A DNA stretch of 34,062 nucleotides from an uncultured bacterium (GCA_913053845.1 CAJXGD010000025.1:1-34062), one strand, 5' to 3'. Shown: positions 24,362-33,825, counted from the stretch's first letter. Notes: generated by a model not told the origin, from the sequence alone. Translations and numbers: made by a program.

Positions 24362-25360
24362 TCAAGCCGACAAAGCCCGATAGAGCAGGGGCAGCGAGCG
24401 ATCGTAGCGATAGCTGATATTCATGTGCCCGTCATCGAACTCTTCGTAAGAGTGCGCGATACCCAAGGTCGAAAGCTGAGCGTGCAGCCCGCGCATCCCC
24501 CAGTGCAAATTGAACTCGTCCCGACTGCCGCAGTCGAGGTAAATTAACTTGAGTTGGCGCAAGTTATCGGCGTAACTCTGGACCAAGCGCACTGGGTCGT
24601 GGGCCAACCAGCGTTCCCAGACGTCAGGTCGCCAGGCGCCGCTCTCCAGGTCGAAGGGGAACTCTATGCCCAAATGCGGCGAGTCCGGGTTGGGCGAGTA
24701 ATGGGCAGCCATTGCCAAGATATTCAGGACGGTCAGATCCTGATGGCGATGATGGTTGGGCTGGGCCCAAAACTGCTCCAGCCAACGCGCCGGTCCGCCG
24801 GCCCGGCGAAAGGCATCCAGCGCCTTAGGGAAGTCGGGCAGATAGCAATACTCAAAGGCCGAGTCGCCGGAATGATCGGCTAAAGCGGAAAAAACTTCCG
24901 GATGGCTCATCCCTAAGATGATCGAACCGTAGCCGCCCGATGATTTGCCCCAGACCGCCAGGTGACCGCAGTTATAGCGCTCTGTTACGAAGGGCAAGAC
25001 CTCCTGAATGAGATAATCTTCATAAGGGCCGGTGGCGCTGGAATTGATATATTGGTTGCCGCCCAGACGGGTGAAGCAGTCCACCAGCACCAGGATCATC
25101 GGCCCGCATTGGCCCTCGGCGATCAGCCGGTCCATGCGCTGAGCGATCGTCTCGCCGAAGGGATCCACGTTGAGCAGCGAGCGGCCGGTGCCGCTGAAGC
25201 CGGTGAGCCCCAAGACTGTGGGGTAGCCCTCCGCGCGGTCGGGATCGTAGCCCGGCGGCAGATAGAGCACGATGGGTCGCCGGCTGGGATCGCCGAGCGG
25301 ATTGCCCTTGAGCAGCCGACTGTCGAAATATTCGGTGACGATCTGTCCTTGCTGGGTCAT
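24362..25360 (-). CDS. Esterase family protein (alpha/beta hydrolase, Fes/esterase-D-like)
   Basis: About 332 residues with the esterase/PHB-depolymerase-like layout: RPIVLYLPPGYD near the N-terminus, nucleophile elbow GKSSGGYGS, the acid probably in LDCGSRDEFN, and the catalytic His in FDDGHMNISYRYD. ATG 25360 is chosen because GAGGTG lies six bases upstream; a GTG three codons earlier overlaps that site. No signal peptide is seen, so it is probably cytoplasmic. It starts after the truncated VapC gene and looks co-transcribed with it. Substrate unknown. Confidence 0.85.
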   Translation of the reverse strand: MTQQGQIVTEYFDSRLLKGNPLGDPSRRPIVLYLPPGYDPDRAEGYPTVLGLTGFSGTGRSLLNVDPFGETIAQRMDRLIAEGQCGPMILVLVDCFTRLGGNQYINSSATGPYEDYLIQEVLPFVTERYNCGHLAVWGKSSGGYGSIILGMSHPEVFSALADHSGDSAFEYCYLPDFPKALDAFRRAGGPARWLEQFWAQPNHHRHQDLTVLNILAMAAHYSPNPDSPHLGIEFPFDLESGAWRPDVWERWLAHDPVRLVQSYADNLRQLKLIYLDCGSRDEFNLHWGMRGLHAQLSTLGIAHSYEEFDDGHMNISYRYDRSLPLLYRALSA

Positions 25361-25378
25361 GCTAATCACCTCTAGCGC

Positions 25379-25570
25379 TTATGGCCTCACCCAGTTCTCT
25401 AACTGCAAGCCGGTCACGTCTTGAAAGTGCTTCAGATTATCCGTCACTAAGACGGCATTATTGACTACAGCCATCGCACCTACGACCACCTGCATGTGGG
25501 TTAGCACCCTCGAGTTATCCCTCAAGATCTCGATGATGACGTTGGTGTCCAAGAGGTAATCGGGCATCAT
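25379..25570 (-). pseudogene. VapC-like PIN toxin with a large in-frame deletion
   Basis: A 63-residue frame. It begins like a VapC toxin (MPDYLLDTNVIIEILRDNSR, with the first catalytic Asp in LLDTN) and ends like one (AVLVTDNLKHFQDVTGLQLENW), but PIN toxins have about 130 residues. The middle, with the conserved Glu and the third catalytic acid, is missing, joined in frame at about residue 26-27. It overlaps the antitoxin stop (ATGATG), the usual VapBC arrangement. It cannot form a full PIN active site. Confidence 0.75.
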
Positions 25571-25746
25571 TCAGAGCGCTTATTCCCAAACAGCGATCGC
25601 CGCTTGACAGCTGCAAAGAACGCTTGTAACTCCTCAGCCGATAGATCATTCAGTGACCCAGCCACCTCCTTCAGAGCTTTCAGCTTGCGTTTGATCTCTG
25701 GAGAAGGTTCTTCAGCCACGATGGTCTTAGCAACTCTTCGTGCCAT
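25567..25746 (-). CDS. VapB-like antitoxin
   Basis: A 59-residue charged protein (MARRVAKTIVAEEPSPEIKR at the start, LNDLSAEELQAFFAAVKRR near the end) immediately upstream of the VapC remnant. I use ATG 25746, with AGGAG about ten bases upstream; an ATG eight codons earlier is also open. It has no confident DNA-binding motif, and identification rests on context and size. It is wedged between the MacB-type permease, whose end is a few bases upstream, and the toxin relic. Confidence 0.6.
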   Translation of the reverse strand: MARRVAKTIVAEEPSPEIKRKLKALKEVAGSLNDLSAEELQAFFAAVKRRSLFGNKRSE

Positions 25747-25762
25747 AGCACCGCGCTCCTTC

Positions 25763-27088
25763 CTATTCATATCTGAGCGCCTTGATGGGATTGGTGCGCG
25801 CCGCGCTCCAGGCGGGATAGACCCCGCTGACCACCCCGACCACCAGTCCGGTCAGGATGGCGATCGCATACCAGATAGGCACAAAAACAAAGGGAATGCT
25901 TTGCAGGCCGGAGAAGAGCATCATGGTCAGCTTGATGAACAGCACCGAGAGCCCCATCCCAGCCAGTACCCCTAAGAAGGCGCCTATGAGACAGATGAGC
26001 ACCGCTTCAGTGAGAAAAAGCTGCAACACGTTACCATTGGTTGCCCCGGTGGCCTTCATGATCCCGATCTCGCGCGTGCGCTCCTTGACGGTGATCAACA
26101 TCACGTTCATCACCCCGATCATGCCTACTAACAGTGCTACTACTGCAATCGCCCCCAGGAATCCAGTCACCTGGCCGAAGTTCTTCTTGATCTCATCAAC
26201 GATATTCGCGAGCGTGTGGACGTTGATCTCGGTGCCTGTGCCGAGCAGCTTGCGCGCATCGGAGCTGAACCGGTCGAAGTATCCCTCGATCTCCTGCTTC
26301 ACGCTGGCCAGCTTGCTGATGTTAGCCACTTTAACCAGCAGAGCGGTGTAGACAGGGACCGCTTGTCCACCCAACTCTTCGGTGTCGCTGTGATAGCTGG
26401 GGTCGACATAGGCGGTCTGATGAGGCAAGAACTGCGCGTTCTTGATCAATCCCACGATCTGGAGCTGGGACTGCTGGATCTTCTTCTGGGCGTTGATGTA
26501 CTTCATCCTCAGCGGCTGTCCCAGGATCCGATCGGCCAGGAGTTTCGATTGGGTGGCACGCTTGCAACTCTCCTTGATTTTAGCGGTATCGGCCTTAGCA
26601 CCTTGGGCCGCCTGCTCCTGCTGTTCACAGATGGATTGGGCGATTCCCGCGCCAATGACGATCTCACCCGGCCCGGCGATGGGCCGACCGGCATCGAGGG
26701 GGAGGAACTTGGGGTCGGTGGTGACTTGCACCACCGGCGAGAGCAGCCGATGGCCTTCGAAGTAGAGGCTGGCCGCACGCACCCGGCCGATCACATCGAC
26801 CGCCTTGACCCCCTTCAGTGTCTCCAAATGCTTCACGTCGCGCTGAGAGAAGACCTGGGCGCTGCCGAAGGCGCCTTCATTGCCCTTCACCGTGACGCTG
26901 ATCGTATCTGCATGCAGTAGATCCCGGGTGAGCGTATTGAGCAGGGCCGACTGCAGGCCAGTAGTCATGGTGATCACGGCGATCACGGCGGCGATCCCGA
27001 TGGTGACGCTGAGCACCGCGAGGGAGTTGCGCAGCTTATGGTTGCGAATGTTGCTCCAGCTCAGTCGCAGTGTCTCACGAAATCCCAA
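25763..27088 (-). CDS. MacB/FtsX-type ABC transporter permease
   Basis: About 441 residues. A cytoplasmic start ([20 protein letters not shown]) is followed by the first helix SLAVLSVTIGIAAVIAVIT, a large extracytoplasmic MacB_PCD-like domain of about 230 residues, then three C-terminal helices with the FtsX signature KERTREIGIMKATGAT. The inserted Cys-containing stretch (QSICEQQEQAAQGAKADTAKIKESCK) is unusual and may be disulfide-linked. I favour TTG 27088, five bases after GGAGGT; an ATG at 27106 is also possible. It overlaps the ATPase gene. With it, this should be a mechanotransmission-type exporter or lipoprotein handler rather than an importer. Confidence 0.9.
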   Translation of the reverse strand: MGFRETLRLSWSNIRNHKLRNSLAVLSVTIGIAAVIAVITMTTGLQSALLNTLTRDLLHADTISVTVKGNEGAFGSAQVFSQRDVKHLETLKGVKAVDVIGRVRAASLYFEGHRLLSPVVQVTTDPKFLPLDAGRPIAGPGEIVIGAGIAQSICEQQEQAAQGAKADTAKIKESCKRATQSKLLADRILGQPLRMKYINAQKKIQQSQLQIVGLIKNAQFLPHQTAYVDPSYHSDTEELGGQAVPVYTALLVKVANISKLASVKQEIEGYFDRFSSDARKLLGTGTEINVHTLANIVDEIKKNFGQVTGFLGAIAVVALLVGMIGVMNVMLITVKERTREIGIMKATGATNGNVLQLFLTEAVLICLIGAFLGVLAGMGLSVLFIKLTMMLFSGLQSIPFVFVPIWYAIAILTGLVVGVVSGVYPAWSAARTNPIKALRYE

Positions 27089-27776
27089 GGGAGACCTCCG
27101 AAGCATCCTGAACGCGCCCGTCCAACAGGTGGACGATCCGCTGGGCGTGTTGGGCGATATTGGGGTCATGGGTCACTACCACGATGGTGTGACCCCGCTC
27201 ATTGAGCTGGTCAAAGAGCTCCATGATCTGGGCACCGGACTTGGTGTCCAGGTTGCCGGTTGGCTCGTCGGCCAGGATCAACTTGGGGTCATTGGCCAAG
27301 GCGCGGGCGATGGCCACCCGCTGGCGCTCACCCCCGGAGAGCTCGGAGGGCATATGCTTGAGGCGACTGCCCAGGCCGACCTGCTCTAGCAGCGATCGGG
27401 CACGCTCCTCTCGTTCACGTGGGGGGAGCAGATGGGTGAATCCCATAGGCATCAACACGTTAGTCAGGGCGTTCACCCGTGGGATCAGGTTGAAGGTCTG
27501 AAAGACAAAACCGATCGCGCGGCCGCGCAGCCGGGCCAGCTCGCGGTCGTTCAGCTGGCTGACCTTTTCTCCGTTAACTATCAGCTCGCCGGAGGTGGGT
27601 TGGTCCAGACAACCGATCAGGTGCATCAGCGTTGACTTGCCCGATCCGGACGGCCCCATGATCGCTATCAGCTCGCCCTCTTCGAGCGCCAGGGAGACGT
27701 CGTGCAGTGCCTCGACGTCCACCTGACCCATGCGATAGACCTTAGAGAGGTGTTCCGCCTTGACCACTCGTGCCAT
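27075..27776 (-). CDS. MacB/LolD-type ABC transporter ATPase
   Basis: About 233 residues: Walker [12 protein letters not shown]-loop [11 protein letters not shown], signature [15 protein letters not shown], Walker [14 protein letters not shown] and switch [10 protein letters not shown], all typical of the LolD/MacB/FtsE group. Start taken at ATG 27776 ([10 protein letters not shown]); a TTG at 27791 overlapping the upstream stop is an alternative. The 3' end overlaps the permease start, so the two form one transporter. Confidence 0.93.
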   Translation of the reverse strand: MARVVKAEHLSKVYRMGQVDVEALHDVSLALEEGELIAIMGPSGSGKSTLMHLIGCLDQPTSGELIVNGEKVSQLNDRELARLRGRAIGFVFQTFNLIPRVNALTNVLMPMGFTHLLPPREREERARSLLEQVGLGSRLKHMPSELSGGERQRVAIARALANDPKLILADEPTGNLDTKSGAQIMELFDQLNERGHTIVVVTHDPNIAQHAQRIVHLLDGRVQDASEVSLGIS

Positions 27777-27787
27777 GAGAGAGCTTT

Positions 27788-28801
27788 TCAAGCACCGCCG
27801 ACCACGGTGAAGCCGTCGGGGAAGAGATCCTGACGGTAGGCGGTCAGATTGGAGCCGCTCAGTTTCACCTTGATCTGGAGCGTCTGGTTGCCGCGCCGGA
27901 TGGTCAGGGTCAGCGGTTGGCTGGGGTCCTGGAAGCGGATCAGATTCTGAGCGTCAAAGCGATCCTGGACCTCATGTCCCGCGACCTGAGTGATCACATC
28001 GCCCGTGCGGAGCCCGGCCTGGTCAGCGAAGGAGCCGGGGACGACCGCCTTGACCAGTGCGCCCGAACGATCAGGCGTGTCCTCCAAGGTCACCCCGGCT
28101 AGGCTGGCCGTGCTGGAGACGAAGCCCAGCAATTGGCCTTTTTCAGAGAGCAGTTGCACCTGAAAATTCTCCCGCTCGACCCGCACACGCTGCGCTTGCA
28201 GCGTCTCTTTGCCTGCCTGCAGCGTGACCGGGCTGAGCTTGAGGACCTTTAGTTTGACCAGGGGCTTATCGAGATTGATGGGGTTGAAGGCCAAGAGCGT
28301 GACTTGATCGGTGGTCATCTGGGTATCGATGTATTTTTGCAATAGGATGAACTGGCTCGCGGAGAGGCCGGTGGTGACGATATTATTCCCCTCCAGGATC
28401 ACGTCCCGCTCACCGCTGGTTTTCTTGCCGTTGGGATCGGTCGTCTCGACGCTCATGGAGGCCACCTGGTCCTGAACGCTCACTCGGGCCTTGATCGTGC
28501 CGCGCTGGGTTTCGGAGTCCAGCGCGTAGGAGATCAGGGCCAGACCTGAGGTCAGGACGATCTTTTGGGTGAAGAGCTTATCGGTGCCGAAGTCGGCGAT
28601 CAACTCCTGGCTGGTGGCCTTAAAGTCCGAAGTGAGCTCCAGATTGCCATCCTTCAATTGGTTGAAGCTGAAGTTCTCCACGCCGACCTGCTCGCCGCCG
28701 ATGACGAAGAGAAAGCGCCCTTGGTCCGGCGTCTGCTGCGACCAGGAGAGGGCCGCAGCGCTGAGCAATAGGACAAGAGCGATGCTGATGATACGTTTCA
28801 T
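27788..28801 (-). CDS. Secreted PDZ-domain protein
   Basis: A 337-residue exported protein. Signal peptide MKRIISIALVLLLSAAALSWSQ. A central beta-rich region of about 200 residues (RFLFVIGGEQVGVENFSF) is of the kind that holds lipids or peptides. A C-terminal PDZ domain begins near residue 230 (LVKAVVPGSFADQAGLRTGD, VITQVAGHEV, LTLTIRRGNQ). No protease domain is present. It is the first gene of an operon with the MacB-type ATPase and permease, so it may be their extracytoplasmic partner; that is inferred. AGGAGG eight bases before the ATG supports the start. Confidence 0.85.
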   Translation of the reverse strand: MKRIISIALVLLLSAAALSWSQQTPDQGRFLFVIGGEQVGVENFSFNQLKDGNLELTSDFKATSQELIADFGTDKLFTQKIVLTSGLALISYALDSETQRGTIKARVSVQDQVASMSVETTDPNGKKTSGERDVILEGNNIVTTGLSASQFILLQKYIDTQMTTDQVTLLAFNPINLDKPLVKLKVLKLSPVTLQAGKETLQAQRVRVERENFQVQLLSEKGQLLGFVSSTASLAGVTLEDTPDRSGALVKAVVPGSFADQAGLRTGDVITQVAGHEVQDRFDAQNLIRFQDPSQPLTLTIRRGNQTLQIKVKLSGSNLTAYRQDLFPDGFTVVGGA

Positions 28802-28850
28802 TCGCGGGTCCTCCTCACCAATCCGGGCACTTAGCTGGATCGGTCATCCT

Positions 28851-28879
28851 ATCGTAGCAGTGGCTGCGCGGCTTTGCAA
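28851..28879 (-). promoter_or_regulatory. Promoter of the PDZ-MacB operon
   Basis: Minus strand: TTGCAA (28879-28874), 17 bases, TACGAT (28856-28851), about 45 bases ahead of the gene. Confidence 0.5.
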
Positions 28880-28979
28880 GCGGCTAACCGGCGGGAAGGC
28901 TCCGTGCCAGACCGGGGCATTTTACCTACCTCGCCGCTGCGGCGACAACTTGCACTAGACTAACTCTCGTACTTGGTGT

Positions 28980-30350
28980 ATGCTGAGTTGTGATAGCAAT
29001 ATGGCGCGGCAATTGAAATTATTTCGGGGAGTGGGTCCTTCACTTGGCTCTAGGCAAGCTGCTGATCAAAGTGAACGCCGGCGCATTGAGGCAAAGTACT
29101 CAACATTGATCCACGAGGACTTCCGACTAGGGCAATTGGTCTCCTATGTAGGCAATAAAACCATACCGATCCTGCGGCTCTATCGCTACAAGGAGGCCTT
29201 CGCCTTTCCCTTCGTTCAGGAGTTTATTCGGCGCTTCGGGTTAACTCAGTCGGACTACCTATTTGATCCCTTTTGTGGCATGGGGACCACCCTCTTCGCC
29301 GCGATGCAACAGGGTATTCCTGCCATAGGAATAGACAGGCTCCCCATAGCTACGTTTGTGGCTCGGACGTTGCCCCTCTTCTTCTCAGTTGAGCCACCCT
29401 TGCTCCTAGAAACCTTCCAAGCACTAAGCGACAAGGCGCGCAATGCTGAGCCGGCTCAGATTGCCTCGGATGTGGCGATCATGCAGAAGGCGTTCCCCAA
29501 GACTACGCTCTTGGCACTTAGGCGCTGGAAAACCGTCATAGCCGAGCTCGATTATCCCCTGCGAGACATCTTCTCGTTGCTCTTCCTCTCTATCTTAGAG
29601 CCTTGCAGTTATACCACTAAAGATGGACAGTTTCTGCGATTAAGACCTGACAAGCAGGTCGCTGACCCAGCAGCAATGCTACAACGGAAAGTCCATGAGG
29701 CCCAGACTGACATCACTCTGTTGCGTCAATTATGGGGGAACCAGCAAAAAATATCACCACCTCTAGTGCAGTTAGCCGATGCACGGGACTTGAGTGAGGT
29801 GCCGTTTGCGCAATCCCCGACTGCGCTGATTACCTCTCCACCCTATGCGAACCGTTATGATTACACTAGAACCTATGCGCTTGAACTCTGCTTCAATTTT
29901 GTGAAGAGTTCTGCGGAGCTGAAGACCCTACGGTTTGGCATCCTGCGCTCCCATATCGAAGCCAAAGTCGCTGCCACCGACCGACCTCCACACCCGGTGA
30001 TTCAAGAGGTGGTAGACCTGCTGAGAGGCAATGAGCGAAAACTGAACAATCCACGCATACCAGCCATGTTGACGGCATATTTCGTGGATATGCGCCAAGT
30101 GATCTCTGAGTGGGGCAGGGTGCTTGCCCCTGGAGCACAGGTAGCCATGGTGGTAGACAATGTACGTTTTGATGGGGAACTAGTGCCGGTGGATCTGGTG
30201 CTCTCCGAGCTGGCAGAAGGCATGGGGTTCAAGGTCCAACAGGTCATCGTCGCACGTTATAAAGGTAACAGTTCTCAACAGATGGGCAAGTATGGCCGCG
30301 TGCCCGTCCGAGAGAGCATAGTCGTTTGGCGCAAAGAAGGCACCACATGA
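28980..30350 (+). CDS. DNA methyltransferase, probably N4-cytosine, of an XcyI-like system
   Basis: A 456-residue amino-methyltransferase. The S-adenosylmethionine motif I is DPFCGMGTT (96-104), followed by GIPAIGID. The catalytic motif is TSPPY (285-289), whose SPPY form indicates N4-cytosine methylation, followed by NRYDYTRTYALEL. It is followed with a four-base overlap by an XcyI-family endonuclease, so it should protect the same site (CCCGGG for XcyI). ATG 29001, seven codons in, is an equally possible start; a weak promoter (TAGACT-17-TATGCT) ends just before it. The 178-base gap before the gene otherwise shows only the divergent promoter. Confidence 0.88.
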   Translation: MLSCDSNMARQLKLFRGVGPSLGSRQAADQSERRRIEAKYSTLIHEDFRLGQLVSYVGNKTIPILRLYRYKEAFAFPFVQEFIRRFGLTQSDYLFDPFCGMGTTLFAAMQQGIPAIGIDRLPIATFVARTLPLFFSVEPPLLLETFQALSDKARNAEPAQIASDVAIMQKAFPKTTLLALRRWKTVIAELDYPLRDIFSLLFLSILEPCSYTTKDGQFLRLRPDKQVADPAAMLQRKVHEAQTDITLLRQLWGNQQKISPPLVQLADARDLSEVPFAQSPTALITSPPYANRYDYTRTYALELCFNFVKSSAELKTLRFGILRSHIEAKVAATDRPPHPVIQEVVDLLRGNERKLNNPRIPAMLTAYFVDMRQVISEWGRVLAPGAQVAMVVDNVRFDGELVPVDLVLSELAEGMGFKVQQVIVARYKGNSSQQMGKYGRVPVRESIVVWRKEGTT

Positions 30351-31285
30351 CCGACTTGACCGATCAACAGGCTGCTTGGTCACTCGATCAATTGACGAAG
30401 AGCGAATTCTTTCACCAAAAGCTTCACGCATGGGGTATGTTGGAGGTTGCCCAGCGAATCGAGCAAGTAAGAGGGGAGAAGCTGGATTGGAATTGGGAGC
30501 AATTGGGAATATCCGAACAAGCTCTGAACCTGATCATGCATCGAGGGATCAAACCGGTGATCGTCTTTGCTCACCCCCAGGTACTGATGCAGATATCACG
30601 GGCGGTCAGCTACTACAGAATGCTGGCCATGGTTTCCCAGAAATCCATGAAGAGAGTTGGATTGACAGGCACCCGCTATGAGCGAGAAAGGAGCTTCCCT
30701 GATGAACAAGCGGCCTTGGCTGTGGCTATACACTTGAATGAGATCATCAGTCAACTGGTAGAAGCTGATGATCAGATCAACCCGCGTGAATTCGACTTAT
30801 GGCGCGGGATGGCCGCCGGATCGCAGGCCCAGGGATCCTGGCAGAACACCAAGGGCAGCAAGACTGAAGCCATTGTCAAAGGGCTCCTGCAGCGGAGGTT
30901 GAGGGAGAAAAAGCGCATTCTGGAAGAGTCGGCCAACGGCTTACGCATGCAGTTACGAGACGGACGGAAGGTTGTATTTGCTGATGAGCCTGATATTGGC
31001 ATTTACAAGGGGGATGAAATCATGACCGCCATCGAGATCAAAGGCGGCATAGATACAGCAGGGGTCCTGGAGCGGATTGGGGCAGCGATCAAGAGTTTGA
31101 GTCGCGCCAAAGAGAGAAATCCTGCCTCGACTACACTACTTATTCTACAGGATGTTTCCTTGACTCCACGAGCCCAAGAAGATCTCAAGATCAATAAGGA
31201 TATCGTCAATCACTGGTTCACAGTGAGAGATGTGCTGCAAGACGTAAACCAAAGAGAGAAATTATTCGACTTATTATCCATATAA
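30347..31285 (+). CDS. XcyI-family type II restriction endonuclease
   Basis: A 312-residue protein resembling the XcyI endonuclease family, whose founder cuts CCCGGG. The PD-(D/E)xK nuclease core is visible: Pro215-Asp216 in DEPDIGIYKGDEIM, then Glu230-Ile-Lys232 in AIEIKGG. The start at ATG 30347 overlaps the methyltransferase stop (ATGA), the usual coupling that makes the modification enzyme first. Specificity is inferred from family resemblance. CCCGGG itself occurs at least five times in this window (for example 10687, 16729, 19369, 19708, 26923), so the site is not strictly avoided. Confidence 0.8.
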   Translation: MTDLTDQQAAWSLDQLTKSEFFHQKLHAWGMLEVAQRIEQVRGEKLDWNWEQLGISEQALNLIMHRGIKPVIVFAHPQVLMQISRAVSYYRMLAMVSQKSMKRVGLTGTRYERERSFPDEQAALAVAIHLNEIISQLVEADDQINPREFDLWRGMAAGSQAQGSWQNTKGSKTEAIVKGLLQRRLREKKRILEESANGLRMQLRDGRKVVFADEPDIGIYKGDEIMTAIEIKGGIDTAGVLERIGAAIKSLSRAKERNPASTTLLILQDVSLTPRAQEDLKINKDIVNHWFTVRDVLQDVNQREKLFDLLSI

Positions 31286-31352
31286 ACCCGGCTTTTGATG
31301 ATCTTATGATTGATCGGGGCGCACACGGTCATAGCTCTCCGAGCTAGCTGGT

Positions 31353-31511
31353 TTACTCCTGCCAGTAAATCAGATCAGCTTGCGACGTGCCCAAGGTAGG
31401 GCTGCCGGTACGGCGGCGCTCAACGGCTAGGAATTCCGCTTCAGCTTGAGTGAGCAGCTCGGCTGAGCCTCCTTCGAAGGGGTAGACCCATTTCTTGCTC
31501 GTCAGAGTCAT
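31353..31511 (-). CDS. Small protein downstream of asnS (hypothetical)
   Basis: A 52-residue frame starting MTLTSKKWVYPFEGG and ending SQADLIYWQE. It begins six bases after the asnS stop with AAGGGGG as ribosome site, so it is the second gene of the asnS transcript. The first 17 or so residues resemble the N-terminus of pyruvate phosphate dikinase (KWVY-FxxG); the rest does not. It may be a remnant of such a gene or an unrelated small acidic protein. No signal peptide or membrane segment. Confidence 0.45.
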   Translation of the reverse strand: MTLTSKKWVYPFEGGSAELLTQAEAEFLAVERRRTGSPTLGTSQADLIYWQE

Positions 31512-31517
31512 GCCCCC

Positions 31518-32807
31518 TTAGGGATAAATGCGGTGCAACTGGCGCGGGAAGGGGATGCACTCGCGCAGGTGTTTAGCCCCGGCGATCCAGGCCACGGTGC
31601 GCTCGACGCCGATACCGAAGCCGGAGTGGGGCACTGAGCCATATCTTCTCAGGTCAAGGTACCATTCATAGGGCTCGCGCGGTAGCTGGAACTCTTGCAA
31701 TTTGCGCTCCAGCATTTCCAGATCGGAGATGCGCTGGGAGCCGCCGATCAACTCGCCGTAGCCCTCTGGGGCTATCAGGTCAGCGGCCAGGACCAGCTCC
31801 GGATTCTGGGGATCGGGCTCCATGTAGAAGGCCTTCATCGCCGCCGGCATCTTTTCGATGAAAACCGGCCGTTGGAAGTGCTGGCCCAGCACCTCCTCGT
31901 GGGGCGCGCCGAAGTCATCGCCCCACTCCAATGGCAGGCCCTGTTCAGCTAGGAGTTCCAGGGCTTCGGCGTAAGTGATCCGGGCGAAAGGCTCAGACAA
32001 CACCTTTTGGAGCGAAGCCGTGTTGCGCTCCAGTGTTTCCAACTCGGCAGCGCGCTGTTTCAGCAAACGCTCCAACAGATATTTGACCAGCTCTTCTTGT
32101 AACTGCATATTCATCTGGTGATCGTAGAAGGCCATCTCGGCCTCGCACATCCAGAACTCGGTCAGATGCTTTCTGGTCTTGGATTGCTCCGCGCGAAAGG
32201 CCGGGCCAATCCAGTAGACCAGTCCCAGGGCGGCGGCGGTCGCTTCCAGATAGAGCTGGCCGCTCTGGGAGAGATAGGCCTGATCGCCAAAGTAGTCCAC
32301 CGGGAAAAGCGTGGTTGTGCCCTCGACGGCCGCCGGGGTTAAGATGGGCGATTCGGTGGCGATGAAGCCTCGCTGATGGAAGAAATCGCGCATCCCCTGC
32401 AATACTTCGTGACGCACCCGCAGCAGCGCTGCCTGCTTGGGCGAGCGAATCCAGAGGTGGCGATGGTCCATCAGGAAGCCGGGACCGTGCTCCTTGGGAG
32501 CGATGGGATAGTCGTGGGCCAACTGTACGAGTTCGAATCGGGAGATTTCCAGCTCGTAGCCGGTGGGGGCGCGCTTATCGGCGCGCGCCTGGCCCCAGAC
32601 GCGCAGCGACGACTCTTGAGCCAAACCTTCGGCCACCTGAAAGGCGGCGCTATTGCTCTTGAGCACGATGGCTTGCATCAGGCCAGAGCCGTCGCGCAGG
32701 AGCAAGAACTGGATCGCGCCGCTGGAACGCTTATGATAGAGCCAGCCCTGGATGAGCACCTCTTCACCCAGGTGCTGTGGGATTTCGGTGATACGAATGG
32801 GCTGCAT
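31518..32807 (-). CDS. asnS: Asparaginyl-tRNA synthetase
   Basis: About 429 residues of a class IIb synthetase. An N-terminal OB-fold anticodon-binding domain ([24 protein letters not shown]) is followed by the catalytic domain, with motif 2 [20 protein letters not shown] and motif 3 [15 protein letters not shown]. The [10 protein letters not shown] pattern and overall length fit AsnRS rather than AspRS. ATG 32807 ([11 protein letters not shown]) has AAGGA upstream; the frame opens earlier at 32870 but those residues are not family-like. A possible extended -10 (TGTTATACC) lies at about 32863-32871. Confidence 0.93.
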   Translation of the reverse strand: MQPIRITEIPQHLGEEVLIQGWLYHKRSSGAIQFLLLRDGSGLMQAIVLKSNSAAFQVAEGLAQESSLRVWGQARADKRAPTGYELEISRFELVQLAHDYPIAPKEHGPGFLMDHRHLWIRSPKQAALLRVRHEVLQGMRDFFHQRGFIATESPILTPAAVEGTTTLFPVDYFGDQAYLSQSGQLYLEATAAALGLVYWIGPAFRAEQSKTRKHLTEFWMCEAEMAFYDHQMNMQLQEELVKYLLERLLKQRAAELETLERNTASLQKVLSEPFARITYAEALELLAEQGLPLEWGDDFGAPHEEVLGQHFQRPVFIEKMPAAMKAFYMEPDPQNPELVLAADLIAPEGYGELIGGSQRISDLEMLERKLQEFQLPREPYEWYLDLRRYGSVPHSGFGIGVERTVAWIAGAKHLRECIPFPRQLHRIYP

Positions 32808-32987
32808 AGCGCCACCGTCCTTATCAGTTTCTCTGAGCCTCTTTCTAGCACAAAGCACTGGGTATAACAAGTGAGGTTAAAGAGGAGAACTGGCCAACTG
32901 AGCCTCTTGCTGTTAAACTTTCAGTGGCAGTTCCCGGCTCGAAGGAGGGTCTTACACCTATGGAGGATGAACTGCGGTGAGGTCGAG

Positions 32988-33752
32988 ATGAGCAAACCTA
33001 AGGGTAAAGCAGTTTGGTTCACCCACGTTCGCTTGGTCAACTGGCGCAACTTCGTCAAGGTAGAGGTGAATCTCCAACGCCGTGTGTTCCTCGTCGGTCC
33101 AAATGCTTCTGGAAAGTCGAACTTCCTAGATGTATTTCGTTTCCTCCATGACATCGTAGCCATTGGTGGCGGTTTTCAGGAGGCAGTTAGCAGACGAGGA
33201 GGAGTATCCAGTTTGCGCTGCTTGACGGCTCGTCGCTATTCAGATATCGTCGTTCGGGTTTGTATCGGCGGTGGCGAGGAACCTGCAGCTTGGGAGTACG
33301 AACTGCACTTCAATCAGGACAATCAGCAACGACCGATCATCAAGGGGGAGATCGTTGTCAAGCGAGGAGTCAACATCCTGATTCGCCCAGATGAGGATGA
33401 CAAAAAGGACCCCAAGCGCTTGACCCAAACCTACTTGGAACAGGTCTATGCCAATCGGGAGTTCCGTGAGCTATCAGATTTCCTGGCCTCCACTCGCTAT
33501 CTTCATATTGTGCCTCAACTAATACGCGAACCTGACCGGTCGGTGGGTAAAACGAACGATCCCTTTGGTGGAGATTTCCTGGAGCAGATCGCGCGCACGC
33601 AGGAGAGAACCCGTAATACTCGCCTGCATCGTATTCAAGACGCCTTGAAGGTGGCGGTACCTCAACTCCATGAACTAGAACTGTGGCGAGATGTTAGCGG
33701 AACACCTCATCTGCGCGGCAAATATGAGCATTGGCGTCCCCAAGGCGCATGA
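32988..33752 (+). pseudogene. AAA-family ATPase (OLD/RecF-like), cut off at its 3' end
   Basis: About 254 residues from ATG 32988. RLVNWRNFVKVEVNL and the Walker A VGPNASGKSN are typical of the AAA ATPases related to RecF and OLD nucleases, and a helical insert follows. The frame stops after EHWRPQGA. In this family that phrase is normally followed by the signature/Walker B half (QFSDGTLRLLGLLW), which is absent. The stop coincides with a switch to unrelated DNA that reads as recA on the other strand. The gene is therefore truncated by a recombination or assembly join, not naturally short. Confidence 0.75.
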
Positions 33753-33825
33753 CCGAGCCCTTGCCAAATTGCTTTTCGATTTGCCCCAGTGCTGCTGCGA
33801 GTGCTTTTTTGCGATTGTCGTCCAT
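33733..33825 (-). pseudogene. recA: N-terminal fragment of RecA, gammaproteobacterial type
   Basis: From ATG 33825 the minus strand reads [13 protein letters not shown], then [17 protein letters not shown], an almost textbook proteobacterial RecA N-terminus. After about 31 codons the frame leaves the family and enters the antisense of the AAA ATPase gene, stopping near 33691. Bases 33733-33750 fit both genes, so the join lies in a short shared stretch. A LexA-box-like site 44 bases upstream and a ThpR-like gene end before it fit a real recA locus from another organism. Confidence 0.8.

Noticed and set aside
31286-31352. Possible terminator (AGCTC-TCC-GAGCT stem) between the endonuclease and the asnS operon
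   Set aside because: The stem is only five base pairs and has no following T-run on either strand.
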